The position numbers and the translations under genes are program-made. The notes beneath the pieces are model-generated. The model had not been told where the DNA came from. It searched no databases and saw only the letters and a program-made list of their open reading frames with translations. Positions 1-9,030 of a stretch of DNA of 14,530 bases are shown in pieces. The DNA comes from an uncultured Acidobacteriota bacterium (GTDB lineage Bacteria; Acidobacteriota; Vicinamibacteria; Vicinamibacterales; SCN-69-37), in assembly GCA_937880585.1 (NCBI GenBank), contig CALFMR010000326.1:1-14530 (forward strand), written 5' to 3'. The stretch's first letter is position 1. Each line of letters begins with the position of its first letter.

Positions 1-1345
1 CTACAAGATCCTCATCGCGCTCAAGGCGCGCTGCCCGATCGTGCTGAGCCCGCACCCGTCGGCGGCGCGATGCATCACCGCCACCGCGCGCATCATGGCC
101 GACGCGGCCGCTGCAGCCGGCGCGCCCGAGGGCGCCGTGTCCTGGATGGAGGCCGTCTCGCTCGAAGGCACGCAGGCGCTCATGACGCACCGCGACGTCG
201 CCGTCATTCTCGCGACCGGCGGCATGGGCCTCGTGCGCGCGGCCTACAGCGCGGGCAAGCCGGCGTATGGCGTCGGCCCCGGCAACGCGCCGTGCTTCGT
301 CGAACGAACCGCCGACGTCGCCAAGGCGGCGGCCGACATCATGACGGGCAAGACGTTCGACAACGGGCTCCTCTGCTCGTCGCCGAATTCCGTCGTCGTC
401 GAGAACGCCGTCGCCGACGAATTGCGCCGCGCGCTCGTGGCCGGAGGCGCGTACTTCTTGTCGCCAGCCGAAGCGAACGCATTGACCTCCGTCCTCATCA
501 CGCCGCAGCGACTGCCGAACCCGGCGCTCGTCGGGCGTCCGGCCACCGTGCTGGCCGAACGTGCGGGCATTCGCGTGCCGTCATCGACGCGCGTGCTCAT
601 CGCCGAGCTTGGCGGCGTCGGACGCGACTATCCCCTCTCGATCGAGAAGCTCTGTCCGGTCCTCTCCTATTACGTGGTGGCGGACTGGCGTGAGGGCTGC
701 GAGCGCTGCAAACAGATCCTGCGCTACGGCGGCATGGGCCACACGATGTCGATCCACTCGCGCGACGAGCGGATCATCCTGGAATTCGGCCTGAAGAAGC
801 CGGCCTTCCGCATCGTCGTCAATACGCCGACGACGCACGGGTCGATCGGACTCACGACGGGGCTGGATCCGGCGATGACGCTCGGATGCGGCGGTTATGG
901 CGGCAACATCACGTCGGACAACATCTCGCCGCGGCACCTCTTGAACATCAAGCGGCTGGCCTACGAACTGCGGCCCGCGCCGCGTGCGGGATCCGCGGCG
1001 CCGCCAGCGACGCCGCCCGCGTCCATGCCTGTCGAGACGCCGATGCCGCTGCCGAAGGTCGCCTCGCTCCCGGTGACGCACGAGATCGAGGCGGCGGCCA
1101 TTCGGCAGGAACTGGCGTCGTATCTGTCAGGCCGCGGCCGCTCGGCCCCAGCCGCTGCGACGCCCTCGCGGGATGCCGCGGCGAGCGCCGCGGTCGCTGA
1201 GTTCGTCTGCGAGGAGGACGTTCGGCACGCCGTTGCGCAAGGCCGCACGATTCTCGTCGGCGAGCGGACGATCATCACGCCGTCGGCGCGCGATCTCGGC
1301 GAGGCGCGCCGCGTGTTCGTCCTCGCCGGCTGGCCGCGTCGCTGA
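1..1345 (+). CDS. CoA-acylating aldehyde dehydrogenase with C-terminal microcompartment-type extension (5' partial)
   Basis: The reading frame is open from the window edge, so the N-terminus lies outside; by comparison with AdhE/SucD-type enzymes about 100 residues are missing. The visible start of the domain contains a SPHPSA motif. The catalytic-cysteine segment reads FDNGLLCSS, with the Cys codon at 374-376; this resembles the AdhE N-terminal domain and succinate-semialdehyde dehydrogenase SucD more than EutE/PduP (FDNNLPC). Later family motifs include GGMGHT and the TTHGSIG-to-GGYGGN stretch. The family oxidises an aldehyde to acyl-CoA with NAD+ and CoA; the substrate here is unknown. The core ends near base 970. 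It is followed by an Ala/Pro-rich linker, a short helix-like segment (EIEAAAIRQELASYL, about 1081-1125), a second linker and a terminal module (about 1196-1345) with an ITPSARDLG motif. This is not the iron-alcohol dehydrogenase half of AdhE. Linker plus short helix is typical of microcompartment cargo, so a microcompartment role is inferred. Confidence 0.88.
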   Translation, partial: YKILIALKARCPIVLSPHPSAARCITATARIMADAAAAAGAPEGAVSWMEAVSLEGTQALMTHRDVAVILATGGMGLVRAAYSAGKPAYGVGPGNAPCFVERTADVAKAAADIMTGKTFDNGLLCSSPNSVVVENAVADELRRALVAGGAYFLSPAEANALTSVLITPQRLPNPALVGRPATVLAERAGIRVPSSTRVLIAELGGVGRDYPLSIEKLCPVLSYYVVADWREGCERCKQILRYGGMGHTMSIHSRDERIILEFGLKKPAFRIVVNTPTTHGSIGLTTGLDPAMTLGCGGYGGNITSDNISPRHLLNIKRLAYELRPAPRAGSAAPPATPPASMPVETPMPLPKVASLPVTHEIEAAAIRQELASYLSGRGRSAPAAATPSRDAAASAAVAEFVCEEDVRHAVAQGRTILVGERTIITPSARDLGEARRVFVLAGWPRR

Positions 1346-1358
1346 CGCGCGTCTGCGC

Positions 1359-1380
1359 GCGGCTGCACGGCCGCCTTTTT
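1359..1380 (+). terminator. Intrinsic terminator after the aldehyde dehydrogenase
   Basis: A GCGGC / GCCGC stem (1359-1363 and 1370-1374) encloses a 6-base loop and is followed by C and five T (1376-1380). It starts 13 bases after the stop codon. This is the clearest stem plus T-tract in the window. It separates the dehydrogenase transcript from the lytic transglycosylase gene. Confidence 0.6.
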
Positions 1381-1401
1381 CCTCATCCAAAACGATGAGT
1401 C

Positions 1402-1430
1402 TTGTGGTACCGTAGCCGCGGTTTGGTATC
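1402..1430 (+). promoter_or_regulatory. Possible promoter of the lytic transglycosylase gene
   Basis: TTGTGG (1402-1407) lies 17 bases ahead of GGTATC (1425-1430), about 40 bases before the start codon. The -35 match is fair and the -10 match is poor. The location, just after a terminator and before a same-strand gene, makes a promoter somewhere in this gap necessary, but these exact boxes are uncertain. Confidence 0.22.
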
Positions 1431-1469
1431 GATGCGCACGCGCCCGTAAAGAACACGTCGAGCTCCTGC

Positions 1470-3116
1470 ATGATGGTTTCACGCCGCCTGATCGTGGTGT
1501 GCCTGTCCGGATGGCTCGTGGGCTGTGGAGCCCACGCCAAACCGGTCCTCCCTCCGGCCGCTTCACTGCCCGTCACTCCTCTCGATCGCGCGAACGCTCC
1601 CGAGGTTCCCCTCGCCCCCGATCCGATCGCGGAGCTCGTGTCCAAAGCCGAGGCCGAGTTCACGGCCGGTCAGCATGACCTCGATGCCGGCAAGCGCGAA
1701 AGCGCGCGCGGACATTTCGATCAAGCCGTCGATCTGCTCATGAGCTCGCCCATCGGCGCGCGCAGCGAGCCACGGTTGTCGGCCGAGCTCGATCGGCTGC
1801 TCGATCAGATCAGCGCGCTCGACATCCTGGCGCTGCGCGAAAGCGACGGGTTCACCGAGACGCAGTCCGAGCCGGCCGCCATCGACGAACTGCTCGGCGC
1901 GGCGATGTTCGAGCGGCCGACCGCGGCGCCCACGACCGAGGAAACCGTCCGCGCCGATCTGGCGCGCAGCCAGCACGATATCGACATCCCGCTCAATGAT
2001 CAGGTGTTGTCCTACGTCGAGCTCTTCCAGGGACCGCTTCACGATTTCATGGAAGCGGGCCTCGAGCGGGGGCTGCGGTACGTGCCGATGATTCAGCGCG
2101 TCTTTCAGTCCGAGGGGCTGCCGCTCGATCTCGCCTACGTGCCGCTCGTCGAAAGCGCGTTCAAGCCCAACGCCCTTTCACGCGCGAGCGCGCGCGGCAT
2201 GTGGCAGTTCATGTCGGGCACGGCCGCCGCGCACGGCCTCGAGCAGAACTGGTTCATCGACGAGCGGTCGGATCCCGAGAAGGCCACACGGGCCGCCGCG
2301 CAATACCTGAAAGCGCTGTGCGATGACTTCGGCGGCGACTGGAACCTTGCGCTCGCCAGCTACAACGCCGGCCCCGGCCGCCTCCAGCGCGCGATCGAAC
2401 GCGCGCACACCGAAGACTTCTGGTCGCTGAGCGCGTCGACCAAGTACCTGCCGCGCGAGACGCGCGAGTACGTGCCGATGATCATGGCCGCGATCATCAT
2501 CGGCAGCCATCCGGCGCTCTACGGCTTCGAGGTCGGATCGGCCGCGCCGCTGGCCTACGAGCGCGTCAGCGTGCCGAACGCGCTCGACCTCAAGACCATC
2601 GCCGAGTGGATCGGCGTCTCGGTCGACGAGTTGCGCGAATTGAATCCCGAGCTGCGACGCGCCACGACGCCGGTGACCGAGCACGATCTGAAGGTCCCAC
2701 TCGGTACGGCCGCGACCGTCCGCATGAAGCTCGCGACGGCCGACCCGCTCTACGTCCACTTCGACTTCCATCGCGTGAAGCGCGGCGAGACGTTGTCGAC
2801 GATCGCGCGGAAGTACAAAGTGTCGCTGAGCGAGCTGCGGCTCGCCAACGATCTGACGTCGCGGTCCCGCATCCGCGTGAACCAGACGCTCATGATTCCG
2901 CGGCGCACGACGGCTGGTCTGCCCTCGACGCCGGCGCAGTCGGCCAAGGCCGCCGGTGGACGCGGCGCGGCGCCGACGAGCTATCGCGTTCGTCGCGGCG
3001 ACACGCTCTTCAGCATCGCGCGTCAGTTCTCGACGACCGTCGACGACATCAAGTCCGCGAATCGCCTGCGGACCGACCGTATCCACATCGGGGATCGACT
3101 CACGGTCCCGCAATAG
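1470..3116 (+). CDS. MltD-like membrane-bound lytic murein transglycosylase with LysM domains (lipoprotein)
   Basis: A 548-residue protein that cleaves the MurNAc-GlcNAc glycan bond of peptidoglycan, forming 1,6-anhydro-MurNAc ends. The N-terminus is a lipoprotein signal: a basic start, hydrophobic run and lipobox LVGC with the lipidated Cys at 19. Gly at +2 would allow outer-membrane sorting. Residues about 57-91 look like a TPR-style helical hairpin. The SLT (goose-lysozyme-like) domain covers about 200-315, with catalytic Glu228 in PLVESAF, then GMWQF (244-248) and SYNAG (297-301). A LysM-like segment follows (about 375-415, degenerate), then two good LysM repeats (about 433-478 and 505-548), each with the (K/R)RGDTL-type start and a proline-ended strand. 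LysM binds glycan, so the enzyme anchors to the wall at both ends. Two adjacent ATGs (1470, 1473) are both usable; no strong Shine-Dalgarno is visible. MltD is the closest family by architecture. Confidence 0.92.
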   Translation: MMVSRRLIVVCLSGWLVGCGAHAKPVLPPAASLPVTPLDRANAPEVPLAPDPIAELVSKAEAEFTAGQHDLDAGKRESARGHFDQAVDLLMSSPIGARSEPRLSAELDRLLDQISALDILALRESDGFTETQSEPAAIDELLGAAMFERPTAAPTTEETVRADLARSQHDIDIPLNDQVLSYVELFQGPLHDFMEAGLERGLRYVPMIQRVFQSEGLPLDLAYVPLVESAFKPNALSRASARGMWQFMSGTAAAHGLEQNWFIDERSDPEKATRAAAQYLKALCDDFGGDWNLALASYNAGPGRLQRAIERAHTEDFWSLSASTKYLPRETREYVPMIMAAIIIGSHPALYGFEVGSAAPLAYERVSVPNALDLKTIAEWIGVSVDELRELNPELRRATTPVTEHDLKVPLGTAATVRMKLATADPLYVHFDFHRVKRGETLSTIARKYKVSLSELRLANDLTSRSRIRVNQTLMIPRRTTAGLPSTPAQSAKAAGGRGAAPTSYRVRRGDTLFSIARQFSTTVDDIKSANRLRTDRIHIGDRLTVPQ

Positions 3117-3128
3117 CGCCAGACCGAG

Positions 3129-3168
3129 TTCGCAGAAACTGCGAACCGGCACCTTGCAGTTTCTGCGA
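3129..3168. promoter_or_regulatory. Nested palindromes between the transglycosylase gene and comM
   Basis: Bases 3129-3145 form a perfect 17-base palindrome with 7-base arms around AAA (TTCGCAG/CTGCGAA). A second, inverted and imperfect copy has TTT at its centre and lies around 3154-3168. Together TCGCAGAAACTGC (3130-3142) and GCAGTTTCTGCGA (3156-3168) make a perfect 13-base inverted repeat with a 13-base spacer. The two centres are 24 bases apart. No T-tract follows directly. This could be a paired operator for comM, or a transcript-end hairpin of the upstream gene. The symmetry is certain; the function is not. Confidence 0.6.
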
Positions 3169-3173
3169 CATCG

Positions 3174-3206
3174 CGGCGTGGATCTCACGATTCGCGCCGA
3201 TTTTTT
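3174..3206 (+). terminator. Possible weak terminator after the lytic transglycosylase gene
   Basis: CGGCG (3174-3178) can pair with CGCCG (3195-3199), followed by A and six T (3201-3206), the longest T-run nearby. The loop is long (16 bases) but contains a smaller CGTG/CACG hairpin. It could end the transglycosylase transcript before comM at 3246. Confidence 0.35.
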
Positions 3207-3245
3207 CATCTCGCCACCTGGCGACACTCTTGCGCCTATGGCGGC

Positions 3246-4745
3246 ATGCTCGCCCGCCTGAATGCTGCCGCGTTGTTCGGTCTCGACTCGGTTCCGGTCT
3301 CGGTCGAAGTGGACGTCTCGCCTGGTCTGCCAGGCGTCACGATGGTCGGTCTACCCGACGCGACCGTACGAGAGAGTCGCGATCGCGTGCGGACCGCGAT
3401 CCGCAATTCGGGGTTCCCGTTCCCGTCCGAGCGTGTGACGGTCAGCCTCGCGCCGGCGGATCTCCGCAAGGTCGGCGCGGCGTTCGATCTGCCCATCGCG
3501 CTCGGCATCCTCGCCGCGGCCGGCACGCTGCCCCATCGTGAGGACCGGCGATTCACGATTGTCGGCGGCCTCTCGCTCGACGGCAGTGTGCCGCCGATGC
3601 GCGGACTCCTGCCGATCGCTGTTGCGGCGCGTGGACAGACGGGGGCGCTGACGTTTCCCACGGCCAATCTGCACGAAGCCAGCATCGTCGACGGACTGAA
3701 GCTGTTTCCGGTCGCGTCACTCCTCGACGCCGCGCGCGTGCTCGTCGCGCCGTCGCCCACGCCGCACGCGCCGTGCGTGGGCGTGGACGTCGCGCCTGCC
3801 GATGTGCCGGACCTGGCCGACGTCCGCGGCCAGCTCGCGGGTCGACGCGGGCTCGAGATCGCCGCCGCCGGTGCGCATCATCTGCTGCTGTCCGGTCCGC
3901 CCGGCGCGGGCAAGACGATGCTGGCGCATCGGCTGCCGGGCGTGCTGCCGCCGCTCACGACGGAGGAATCGCTCGTCGTCACGACGATCCACTCGGTCGC
4001 CGGACAACTGCGGCCCGGCTGCGGACTCCTGAGGGAGCGCCCGTTCCGCGCGCCGCATCACACCTGTTCGGACGTCGCACTCGTGGGGGGCGGCGCGCTG
4101 CCACGGCCCGGCGAGCTCACCCTGGCGCACGGCGGCGTGCTGTTTCTCGACGAGCTTCCGGAATTCAGCCGCCGCGTGCTCGAGACGTTGCGCCAGCCGC
4201 TCGAACGCGGCGTCGTGCACATCGCGCGCGCGGCACGATCCACGGTGTTTCCCGCTGACGTCATGCTCGTTGGCGCGATGAATCCGTGTCCGTGTGGCTA
4301 CGCCGGCAGCGACCAGCGTGCGTGCCGCTGTTCAGCGGGCGCCATCGAACGCTATCAGCGCCGGTTGTCGGGCCCGCTCCGCGACCGGTTCGATCTGCTG
4401 CTGCACCTGCCGGCGTTGCCGTGGGCGGATCTCGGCGGCGCGACGCCCGGTGAGCCGACGGCGGCCGTGCGTGCGCGCGTCGTCGCGGCGCGAGCGCGAC
4501 AGGCGGATCGGCAGGGTGTGCTGAACGCGCGGCTCGATGGCGAGCGTCTCCGGCATTCGTGCCGGCTCGGGCCCGACGCCCAGGGCTTGCTTCGTGATGG
4601 CGCGTCGCGACTGGCGCTCAGCGCGCGGGCTGTCGCGCGGGTCCTGCGGGTCGCGCGGACGATCGCCGACCTGGCCGGCACCTGCGATATTCAGGCGCCG
4701 CACCTGGCCGAGGCGCTGCAGTTCCGGACGGAATCGGCGGCCTGA
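3246..4745 (+). CDS. comM: YifB/ComM family AAA+ ATPase (Mg-chelatase-like)
   Basis: 499 residues, matching the usual length of about 500 for ComM. ComM is a hexameric helicase that promotes branch migration while transformed DNA is integrated; YifB homologues also occur in species not known to be competent. The N-terminal domain (about 1-170) has the family pattern GLPGVTMVGLPDATVRESRDR and LAPADLRK. The AAA+ core follows: Walker A GPPGAGKT at 217-224, Walker B with Asp302-Glu303 in VLFLDELPEF, and the family's cysteine cluster at Cys348, 350, 360 and 362 (NPCPCGY then CRC). The GPLRDRFDL segment holds the arginine-finger/sensor region, and the C-terminal helical lid ends near 495. The start at 3246 gives the standard MLARLNAAALFGL N-terminus. 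No strong ribosome-binding site is visible. No other competence gene lies in the window. Confidence 0.93.
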   Translation: MLARLNAAALFGLDSVPVSVEVDVSPGLPGVTMVGLPDATVRESRDRVRTAIRNSGFPFPSERVTVSLAPADLRKVGAAFDLPIALGILAAAGTLPHREDRRFTIVGGLSLDGSVPPMRGLLPIAVAARGQTGALTFPTANLHEASIVDGLKLFPVASLLDAARVLVAPSPTPHAPCVGVDVAPADVPDLADVRGQLAGRRGLEIAAAGAHHLLLSGPPGAGKTMLAHRLPGVLPPLTTEESLVVTTIHSVAGQLRPGCGLLRERPFRAPHHTCSDVALVGGGALPRPGELTLAHGGVLFLDELPEFSRRVLETLRQPLERGVVHIARAARSTVFPADVMLVGAMNPCPCGYAGSDQRACRCSAGAIERYQRRLSGPLRDRFDLLLHLPALPWADLGGATPGEPTAAVRARVVAARARQADRQGVLNARLDGERLRHSCRLGPDAQGLLRDGASRLALSARAVARVLRVARTIADLAGTCDIQAPHLAEALQFRTESAA

Positions 4746-4889
4746 CGGCGTGGCGACGTGAGGCCGATAAGCCGCCCGGATGCGGCCGCCGACCGAGGCC
4801 CGGTCCGAACGACGGTCGGCCCCAGCCCCTCTGGCAGGCCGCTTGCACCGTCACGGCCGCGATCCTGGGCGCGTTCATGAAGTTTCCGT

Positions 4890-4918
4890 GCGTGACGGGC
4901 GTGACGCTGTGTTAAAGT
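4890..4918 (+). promoter_or_regulatory. Possible promoter of the M23 peptidase gene
   Basis: TGTTAAAGT at 4910-4918 fits an extended -10 (TG-N-TAAAGT, four of six bases of TATAAT). GTGACG at 4892-4897 is a moderate -35 match, though at a short spacing of 15 bases. Transcription would begin about 45 bases before the start codon. The rest of the 227-base gap from 4746 shows no gene. Confidence 0.3.
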
Positions 4919-4953
4919 CCACGAGTTTGCATAGTTCTTGACTGGGTTTCACC

Positions 4954-4958
4954 GGAGG
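4954..4958 (+). promoter_or_regulatory. Ribosome-binding site for the M23 peptidase gene
   Basis: GGAGG, a near-perfect Shine-Dalgarno, lies 14 bases before the ATG at 4973. The spacing is longer than usual, but there is no in-frame ATG, GTG or TTG in between, so the 4973 start stands. Confidence 0.5.
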
Positions 4959-4972
4959 TCGTCGTCGGGCCG

Positions 4973-5863
4973 ATGAAATCGCCGCGTTACACAATTCTCA
5001 TCGCCAACCGCAGTACTGGTGCCGTCCGCCGGCTGAGCATCGCGAGGCGCACCGCCATCGCGGTCCTCGTGGCTCTGGCCGCCCTGCCGCTTCTCATCGG
5101 CCTGGGCGCGAGCACGACCGATCCGGCCGAGCTCGCGGCCTTGCGATCGGCGAACGAAAACCTCCGGGTCGAGAACGAGAGCTACCGGGCGGCGACCGGC
5201 GAGCTCGCCGATCAAATCGCGTCGCTGCAGTCGGCGCTGACGAAGCTGAGCGATCAGGCGCAGCTCGATCCGGCCGAGCGTGCGGCGCTCGACAAGCTGC
5301 CGGCCGTGATCCGTTCGCGCGCGACGGGCGGTGCGGCCGTGCCGCCAGCGGCCGCCGCGGTCGAGTCGCCGGCCAGCACGTTCGGTCTGCTGAAGAATCT
5401 CCTCACGGCGCTCGAAGGCCGGCTGGCCACCGTCAAAGATCAAGTCGAGAGTCAGCAAGCCCTCGCGCGCGCGACGCCGTCGATCTGGCCGCTCACCGGC
5501 TGGCTCTCGTCTGGCTTCGGCGTGCGCAAGGATCCGTTCAACGGCTCGCCCGATTTCCACTCGGGGCTCGACATCGCGGCCAATCGCGGCACGCCCGTGC
5601 GGGCGACCGCGGACGGCACGGTGTCGTCGGCGAGCTACAACGGCGCGTACGGCAACTGCATCGTGATCGATCACGGCTTCGGCATCGGCACGCGGTTCGG
5701 TCATCTGTCCGCGTTCGCCGTCCACGCGGGCCAGCGCGTCCATCGTGGCGAGATTGTCGGCTATGTCGGCGCGACGGGCCGGACGACGGGACCGCACCTG
5801 CACTACGAGATTCTGCTGAACGGCCAGCCGATCAATCCGCTGCGCCTGCTCGCCAAACCGTAG
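4973..5863 (+). CDS. Membrane-anchored M23 family metallopeptidase (peptidoglycan endopeptidase)
   Basis: 296 residues. A basic N-terminus precedes one membrane segment (about residues 24-45). Next comes a coiled-coil region (about 52-98, rich in Glu/Leu/Ala heptads) and an Ala/Pro linker. The LytM/peptidase M23 domain occupies about 175-290. The zinc ligands are intact: His196 and Asp200 in HSGLD, and His277 in HLHYE; His244 (FGHLS) and His275 are the other conserved active-site histidines. This predicts a working Zn endopeptidase that cuts peptide cross-links on the outer face of the inner membrane, unlike degenerate EnvC/NlpD-type activators. It lies directly upstream of secA; M23 genes are also found beside secA in some Proteobacteria (the lpxC-M23-secA order). 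The gap to secA holds a hairpin and a promoter, so the two are probably not strictly co-expressed. Confidence 0.92.
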   Translation: MKSPRYTILIANRSTGAVRRLSIARRTAIAVLVALAALPLLIGLGASTTDPAELAALRSANENLRVENESYRAATGELADQIASLQSALTKLSDQAQLDPAERAALDKLPAVIRSRATGGAAVPPAAAAVESPASTFGLLKNLLTALEGRLATVKDQVESQQALARATPSIWPLTGWLSSGFGVRKDPFNGSPDFHSGLDIAANRGTPVRATADGTVSSASYNGAYGNCIVIDHGFGIGTRFGHLSAFAVHAGQRVHRGEIVGYVGATGRTTGPHLHYEILLNGQPINPLRLLAKP

Positions 5864-5885
5864 TCATCAGCCGCGTTCGCGCATC

Positions 5886-5906
5886 GGGCGGCCACCGCGG
5901 CCGCCC
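5886..5906 (+). terminator. GC-rich hairpin after the M23 peptidase gene
   Basis: GGGCGGCC (5886-5893) pairs perfectly with GGCCGCCC (5899-5906) around a 5-base loop, starting 22 bases after the M23 stop codon. Only two T follow, so it is not a classical intrinsic terminator. It may still stop or stabilise the transcript in this GC-rich genome. Confidence 0.4.
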
Positions 5907-5951
5907 TTACACGTGCGCGTCGGCCCGCGTGTCGTGCGTGGCCCATGCGCC

Positions 5952-5985
5952 CGGCGTCCGCCGGACGCCGCGTCTCTGCTAATAT
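5952..5985 (+). promoter_or_regulatory. secA promoter with overlapping palindrome
   Basis: TGCTAATAT (5977-5985) is a good extended -10 element (TG, one base, then TAATAT). No TTGACA-like box lies 17 bases upstream. That position is instead filled by a perfect 8-base inverted repeat, CGGCGTCC (5952-5959) and GGACGCCG (5963-5970) around GCC. Transcription would start near 5992, giving a leader of about 60 bases before secA. The palindrome could be a repressor or activator site; no binding protein can be named. Confidence 0.45.
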
Positions 5986-6050
5986 CGAACGAATCTCCCC
6001 GCGCTCGACGGGCGGCCCATGCGGCCCGCTCGGGCGCCCGGATATCCCGC

Positions 6051-8981
<2,931 letters not shown>

Positions 8982-8992
8982 CGCCGACCCCA

Positions 8993-9008
8993 CGGCGGCC
9001 GGCCGCCG
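8993..9008. repeat. Perfect 16-base GC palindrome between secA and guaB
   Basis: CGGCGGCC followed directly by its reverse complement GGCCGCCG. It lies 12 bases after the secA stop and 19 bases before the guaB start. As RNA it would form a 6-base-pair hairpin with a 4-base loop. No T-tract follows, so it may be a weak terminator, an RNA-processing stem or a chance GC palindrome. Confidence 0.4.
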
Positions 9009-9019
9009 ATGTCTGAAAC

Positions 9020-9030
9020 GGAGCGTGATG
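9020..9030 (+). promoter_or_regulatory. Ribosome-binding site that decides the guaB start
   Basis: GGAG at 9020-9023 lies only one base ahead of the GTG at 9025 but four bases ahead of the ATG at 9028. The spacing favours ATG at 9028. The alternative adds a single residue. Confidence 0.5.

Noticed and set aside
1..1345. Bifunctional AdhE (aldehyde plus alcohol dehydrogenase)
   Set aside because: The aldehyde dehydrogenase core resembles AdhE, but the following 125 residues are linker and short motifs rather than the roughly 400-residue iron-alcohol dehydrogenase domain, and the stop at 1343-1345 is followed by a terminator.
4746..4972. Possible small gene in the gap between comM and the M23 gene
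   Set aside because: The only open stretch (minus strand, ending inside comM) is Pro/Arg-rich with no ribosome-binding site or similarity that I recognise; the gap holds only promoter-like signals.
5913..6050. N-terminal extension of SecA by 46 residues
   Set aside because: The conserved SecA N-terminus begins at 6051, its Walker A numbering then equals that of E. coli, and the likely promoter and palindrome lie inside the would-be extension.
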